The notes beneath the pieces are model-generated. The model did not search any database. It was not told the origin of the DNA and saw only the letters and a program-made list of their open reading frames with translations. Shown one piece after another: positions 25,280-28,668 of a stretch of DNA of 28,668 bases (the stretch's first letter is position 1; each line of letters starts with the position of its first letter). The position numbers were made by a program, and so were the translations under genes. Origin of the DNA: Alphaproteobacteria bacterium (GTDB lineage: Bacteria > Pseudomonadota > Alphaproteobacteria > RF32 > UBA3637); contig JAFQJY010000122.1 of assembly GCA_017414845.1 (NCBI GenBank), positions 1 to 28,668 of the forward strand. Reading direction: 5' to 3'.

Positions 25280-25951
25280 TTAACGGCCGTATTTTTTATA
25301 AAAAGAGGTAAGGCGAGAAATCCCAGCCTGTTTTTCGGATTCTTTTTTAAGGGCGGGTTCTATATGTGTTATTGTCGGGCATATTTTTGTTTTAAGGGCA
25401 TACAGTCCTTTGTCCGAATCCGTTTCTTCGCCGTTGGCTGTCTTTTGAAGAAGTTCATCATAAAGACTTTTAAAGTTCGGTCGGGTTTGATAAAGAAAAT
25501 CCGCTATTTTTTCCGTCAATCCGGATTCGTTTCCCGTCAGTTTTTTATACTTATGAAAAGAAGTCCCCTTTTCAATGTTTAAAGATAAGCCGTTAGAGGA
25601 CATTTTTATATCATCAAAAATAACAGGGTTGTGATGTGTTTCTTTCTTAAAAATACTGAAAAAAGTATCAGCAAATGCTTCCGTATCCAATTTCCAGTTC
25701 GGATAACGTATTTCCGATAAATCTATTTCTGCATGAACGATATAACGGCATTTATCCCGTTCAGGCGTGTCATAGTCAAAGGCAAACTCCTTTTGTGCTT
25801 CAATTCCTTCCTTTGTCGTAAAAAAGAAAAAGCCCTTTTCCTGCCCGCCTAAACATTCTTTCGGAGCAGACAGGTGTTGTTCCTGTCTGATTTTTCCGAT
25901 TTGTTCCTCTGAAAGAGGTGCCGTCAAATGTCTTAAAAGAATTTTTGTCAT
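25280..25951 (-). CDS. Protein of unknown function, possibly leaderless
   Basis: 223 aa, not recognised. Soluble, mixed composition. N-terminus MTKILLRHLTAPLSEEQIGK; then GGQEKGFFFFTTKEGIEAQ (35-53), YIVHAEIDLSEIRYPNWKLD (about 70-89), and a Lys-rich C-terminus ending RLTSFYKKYGR. No signal peptide, membrane helix or clear catalytic motif. There is no Shine-Dalgarno: the ATG follows CTTTTCCT directly. A promoter at 25958-25986 would start transcription at or within a few bases of the ATG. A viable gene by length and codon use, but function is open. Confidence 0.65.
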   Translation of the reverse strand: MTKILLRHLTAPLSEEQIGKIRQEQHLSAPKECLGGQEKGFFFFTTKEGIEAQKEFAFDYDTPERDKCRYIVHAEIDLSEIRYPNWKLDTEAFADTFFSIFKKETHHNPVIFDDIKMSSNGLSLNIEKGTSFHKYKKLTGNESGLTEKIADFLYQTRPNFKSLYDELLQKTANGEETDSDKGLYALKTKICPTITHIEPALKKESEKQAGISRLTSFYKKYGR

Positions 25952-25957
25952 AGGAAA

Positions 25958-25986
25958 AGTCTATAATAAAATGCTTGTAAAGTCAA
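25958..25986 (-). promoter_or_regulatory. Promoter for the 223-aa gene
   Basis: TTGACT (25981-25986 on the minus strand), 17 bases, TAGACT (25958-25963). A second reading is TATAGA (25960-25965) at 15 bases. The ATG starts at 25951, six bases after TAGACT, so the transcript would have almost no 5' leader. Confidence 0.5.
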
Positions 25987-26047
25987 GGTTTGCTTATCGG
26001 CAGTACATAACAGACGCTTAAATAATTAAAAATTTCTTAAAATCCTA

Positions 26048-26075
26048 TTGACTCTTTTTTTTATTCTCTTATAAT
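26048..26075 (+). promoter_or_regulatory. Promoter of the leader region before the HAD phosphatase gene
   Basis: TTGACT (26048-26053), 16-base spacer, TATAAT (26070-26075). Transcription should start near 26082. AAGGAGG at 26097-26103 and ATG at 26112 follow. The part of the gene-free stretch from 25987 to 26047 holds nothing else I can identify. Confidence 0.8.
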
Positions 26076-26111
26076 GGAGTTGTGCTTTGAAAATTTAAGG
26101 AGGCACATAAA

Positions 26112-26366
26112 ATGTCAACATTGACAAACGATAAAATAACTGTTTGGTTGTTCTCTAAGGGGCTTATTGGTACTTGGACGAAACGCAGATTGTTGACGAT
26201 GACTTTGATTCCACAGTTTCTGTGGAATTTTTTTTATTCTGTTTTACAGATAAAGCAACGAAAACCGATAAGTATAAGTATTATTATAAAACGTGTATTT
26301 ATTTGTTTTCTTTTAGGACTCCGAGAATATCGGGGTCTTTTTTTTATAAGGAGAAAAAATGTCTGA
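26112..26366 (+). CDS. Candidate translated leader frame spanning two terminators
   Basis: An open frame of 84 codons begins with an excellent AAGGAGG eight bases before ATG and ends in a TGA that overlaps the start of the HAD gene (26359). The peptide starts MSTLTNDKITVWLFSKG and turns hydrophobic and basic; it resembles nothing I know. Both intrinsic terminators (26208-26235 and 26317-26345) lie inside it. Either it is a regulatory leader whose translation decides read-through, or it is chance openness in AT-rich DNA; another frame (from about 26159) is also open over much of the stretch. A decayed gene is a third option. Confidence 0.4.
   Translation: MSTLTNDKITVWLFSKGLIGTWTKRRLLTMTLIPQFLWNFFYSVLQIKQRKPISISIIIKRVFICFLLGLREYRGLFFIRRKNV
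26208..26235 (+). terminator. Intrinsic terminator inside the leader, first
   Basis: Perfect 9-bp stem ATTCCACAG (26208-26216) / CTGTGGAAT (26220-26228), loop TTT, then T8 through 26235. From the promoter at 26048 this would give a transcript of about 150 nt. Confidence 0.85.
26317..26345 (+). terminator. Intrinsic terminator inside the leader, second
   Basis: GACTCCGA (26317-26324) pairs with TCGGGGTC (26330-26337), one T-G wobble, five-base loop, then T8 (26338-26345). It ends only a few bases before the AAGGAG Shine-Dalgarno of the phosphatase gene. Confidence 0.8.
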
Positions 26367-27042
26367 TGACAATAAGAAGGTCCTGTTTCTTGATAGAGAC
26401 GGACCTATAAATCTGGTAGGGCCTGATTGTTTTGTGCCTAATCCGAAATTTTTCCATTTTACGGATGGTATTAAAGAGGTTTGTAAAGAGGCTCAGGATA
26501 AGGGCTATAAAATCGCCATTATCACGAACCAAACGGGCGTAGGTAAAGGCGATTATACGCTGTCGGATATGATGCGTGTTCATACGCATATGTTGGAGGG
26601 TTTTGATGAAGCCGGCGTTAAAATTGACGATATTTTATATACTTTACAACCGGAAGAACCTCATCGTAAGCCGAGTCCCGGTATGTTTAATCTCGTCAAG
26701 GAAAAATGGGGTCTGACAGACGAGGATATGCGCAACAGTGTTGCGATTGGGGATAGAGGTAAAGATGCACAAGCGGCACTTCTCGCCGGTGTCGGAAATG
26801 TGTTGTGGTATCTGACGGAAAATTGTTTGGATAAAAACTATAATCCGGGCAAACGAGAAATGCCTAATCCGGAAAAAGATTTGGCAAAAATGAAAAAGGT
26901 TGTTCAGACATTTCAGATTCTCGGCGAATTGTTTGATTTAAATAAGGAACGGGAACAGCCGAAAATCATTACGGCACACAGACCGCCTGTTCAACGAATA
27001 GCGTTCTTTACACATATGAAACAATTGGAAGGACGACTTTAA
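26359..27042 (+). CDS. HAD-IIIA family phosphatase (histidinol-phosphatase/GmhB-like)
   Basis: 227 aa. Motif I FLDRDGPIN with nucleophile Asp12 and Asp14; motif II IITNQTGVGKG (54-64); motif III RKPSPGM (103-109); motif IV IGDRGKDAQAA (130-140). This is the pattern of D,D-heptose bisphosphate phosphatase and histidinol phosphatase relatives. The Cys/His zinc loop normally found between motifs II and III is missing (YTLQPEEPHRKP), so the substrate may differ. A tail of about 50 residues after the core is unusual. Preceded by AAGGAG and by two terminators. Ends in a shared terminator. Confidence 0.85.
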   Translation: MSDDNKKVLFLDRDGPINLVGPDCFVPNPKFFHFTDGIKEVCKEAQDKGYKIAIITNQTGVGKGDYTLSDMMRVHTHMLEGFDEAGVKIDDILYTLQPEEPHRKPSPGMFNLVKEKWGLTDEDMRNSVAIGDRGKDAQAALLAGVGNVLWYLTENCLDKNYNPGKREMPNPEKDLAKMKKVVQTFQILGELFDLNKEREQPKIITAHRPPVQRIAFFTHMKQLEGRL

Positions 27043-27062
27043 TTTGTTTTTATAAAAAAAAG

Positions 27063-27090
27063 GCGTCTGTCACTTGGCAGACGCTTTTTT
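27063..27090. terminator. Bidirectional terminator between the phosphatase and P-type ATPase genes
   Basis: Perfect 7-bp stem GCGTCTG (27063-27069) / CAGACGC (27078-27084), with T6 after it on plus and a long A-run before it, which serves the minus-strand gene. Confidence 0.85.
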
Positions 27091-27091
27091 C

Positions 27092-28668
27092 TTAAGACTT
27101 TCTTTTTTCCAGTTGTCTGACAACAAACTTTTCCGTTTCCGTCATAAGACCGACCAGTCCTGCACAGGCTAAAATCAATCCCCACTCACGCAGAGTAATA
27201 GGCCCCGTTTTAAAGGCAATATGGAAGATTTTGGTATGTGTGAATAAAACTTGGAGTAATGCCATTAAAAGACCGCCCCAAATCATCCAGCGATTACTTA
27301 AAATGCCTGTTTTAAACATAGACTTGTCAAACGACTTACAGCAGAACATAAACATAATGCCGGAGAATACCAGAATATTGACAACAACGGCACGTCCGAC
27401 TTCAACGGAATTTTGTTCACTGCGTAGCAAATGGAACGCCCAGAAACTTAAAACCGTAAACAAGGACATTGTACTGATAATCCGATATAAAACTGCTTTT
27501 GTCAAAATCGGTGCATCAGGACTTCTCGGTTTTCTGTTCATAATGCCTTTTTCAATCGGTTCAAACGAGAACGTGACACCTAGTAGAATAGTTGTCACCA
27601 TATTGATCCACAAGATTTGTACAGGAGAAATCGGCGAAGTCAGATTAAAGAAAATGGCAATCATAACGATAAGCGCTTCTGCAAAACTGATCGGTAATGT
27701 CCATAGGATGAATTTAACCAAATTATCAAAAACGCCCCTGCCCTCTTCTACGGCAGATTCTATCGTTGCAAAATTATCATCCATCAAAATAATATCAGAG
27801 GCATCTTTGGCAACATCCGTTCCGTTTTGTCCCATGGCAATACCGATATTAGCCTGTTTCAGTGCCGGAGCATCATTGACGCCGTCGCCTGTCATAGCAA
27901 CAATACAGTTGTGTTTTTGAAGGGCTTTAACAAGGCGCAATTTATCCTCAGGTGCAACACGGGCAAAAACATCTATATCCATAACGCAGTCAAAAAGCGT
28001 TTCATCAGAAAGTTTTGTAATTTCTGCACCGTTCATCACAACAGGCTCTTTCTCATCACCGTGACCATGCAGGTTCATTTGAGAAGCAATCGCTCTTGCC
28101 GTTACGGCGTGGTCGCCCGTAATCATTTTGATGGTAATACCGGCCGTATGGCATGTCTTGATGGCACGAATAGCCTCTTTTCTCGGGGGATCTATCATGG
28201 CTTGAAGTCCGACGAAGACTAAACTTTCCTGAATATCCGTATGTTCTAAAATGTCTGTCGGATGATTAAATTTAACGGCACATAAAAGAACACGCAGACC
28301 TTGTCGTGCCAATTCTTCCATTTTTTCGGCAACAGCCTTTCTGTCAACGGGTATCAATTCGCCGTTATCATTCATTTGATGTGTACAGAACGGCAAAAGA
28401 ACTTCCGTCGCTCCTTTGACATAAATCGTTTTGTCGGCACATAAACAAGCCATATACTGATAAGCGGCTTCAAACGGAATTGTGGCCGTAACAGGTGTTT
28501 CTTTTTGAAGTTTCCGGTAATCCATTCCGATTTTAAAGGCAGATACAAGCAAAGCAATTTCCGTCGGATCGCCTAAAATCTCTTTGTTTTCAGGATTAAA
28601 ACCGGCCGTATTGCATAAAGCACCGGTTTTTAAACAGGTTGTTAAAGCCTTATCGGGTGTATCGGTAA
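27092..28668 (-). CDS. Cation-transporting P-type ATPase, P2-like (N-terminal part outside window)
   Basis: The reading frame runs through the window edge, so the true start lies beyond 28668; the ATG near 28552 is internal. About 525 codons are visible. Seen in order are GALCNTAGFN, GDPTEIALL, YVKGATEVLLPFC (nucleotide-binding lysine), MITGDHAVTARAIA, MTGDGVNDAPALKQ, and then the C-terminal membrane helices with LWINMVTTILLGVTFSFEP. This is the SERCA/PMR-like group of P2 ATPases. The DKTGT phosphorylation site and membrane helices M1-M4 are out of view, so the transported ion cannot be judged. Terminates at the shared hairpin at 27063-27090. Confidence 0.92.
   Translation of the reverse strand, partial: TDTPDKALTTCLKTGALCNTAGFNPENKEILGDPTEIALLVSAFKIGMDYRKLQKETPVTATIPFEAAYQYMACLCADKTIYVKGATEVLLPFCTHQMNDNGELIPVDRKAVAEKMEELARQGLRVLLCAVKFNHPTDILEHTDIQESLVFVGLQAMIDPPRKEAIRAIKTCHTAGITIKMITGDHAVTARAIASQMNLHGHGDEKEPVVMNGAEITKLSDETLFDCVMDIDVFARVAPEDKLRLVKALQKHNCIVAMTGDGVNDAPALKQANIGIAMGQNGTDVAKDASDIILMDDNFATIESAVEEGRGVFDNLVKFILWTLPISFAEALIVMIAIFFNLTSPISPVQILWINMVTTILLGVTFSFEPIEKGIMNRKPRSPDAPILTKAVLYRIISTMSLFTVLSFWAFHLLRSEQNSVEVGRAVVVNILVFSGIMFMFCCKSFDKSMFKTGILSNRWMIWGGLLMALLQVLFTHTKIFHIAFKTGPITLREWGLILACAGLVGLMTETEKFVVRQLEKRKS

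Noticed and set aside
27231..27920. 229-aa open frame on the plus strand
   Set aside because: It lies wholly antisense to the P-type ATPase, whose motifs are unmistakable.

Overview
The window looks like a piece of an AT-rich alphaproteobacterial chromosome around the replication origin. Three things point to the group. dnaA sits next to rpsT. There is a short HprK lacking the N-terminal domain, in an operon with a mannose-type EIIA and HPr. The rho-mnmE-mnmG block lies directly beside a cluster of DnaA boxes. The base composition, the accessory families and a dispersed intergenic repeat would suit a host-associated lineage such as the uncultured gut alphaproteobacteria, but that placement is inference.

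Layout. Positions 1-1315 hold dnaA (minus strand, C-terminal codons cut by the window edge). Positions 1316-2167 form a long gene-free stretch with ten GANTC sites upstream of dnaA, a perfect inverted repeat, terminators and copy A of an intergenic repeat. Then come rpsT and two small exported proteins (minus strand). From 3768 to 8441 on the plus strand are glgP-trmB and a four-gene regulatory PTS operon (STAS protein, HprK, EIIA, HPr). From 8495 to 12530 is a Bat-type operon (BatA, a BatB-BatC fusion, BatD). A lytic transglycosylase (minus) converges on batD, and a fused Mur ligase/LD-carboxypeptidase diverges from it. These two are both peptidoglycan enzymes.

The stretch 16531-16925 carries four perfect TTATCCACA boxes plus two near matches in AT-rich DNA. 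It ends in a near-consensus promoter for rho and is the likely oriC. rho and mnmE follow and end at a strong terminator. Two tandem paralogous HExxH proteins of unknown role lie between mnmE and mnmG. After mnmG come repeat copy B and a bidirectional terminator facing cysS (minus), rather than the rsmG-parA-parB often found there.

The right end is accessory. An elaborate structured RNA with mutually exclusive pairings and a terminator precedes a small HTH protein. Next is an unrecognised 223-aa protein that may be translated from a leaderless mRNA. A promoter then drives an 84-codon open leader frame spanning two intrinsic terminators in front of a HAD-IIIA phosphatase gene. A P-type cation ATPase (minus strand) runs off the window end.

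The best candidates for something new are the structured RNA at 24873-25030, the terminator-spanning leader frame at 26112-26366, the Mur ligase-LdcA fusion, the HExxH pair inside the origin-proximal block, and the GANTC cluster at dnaA.
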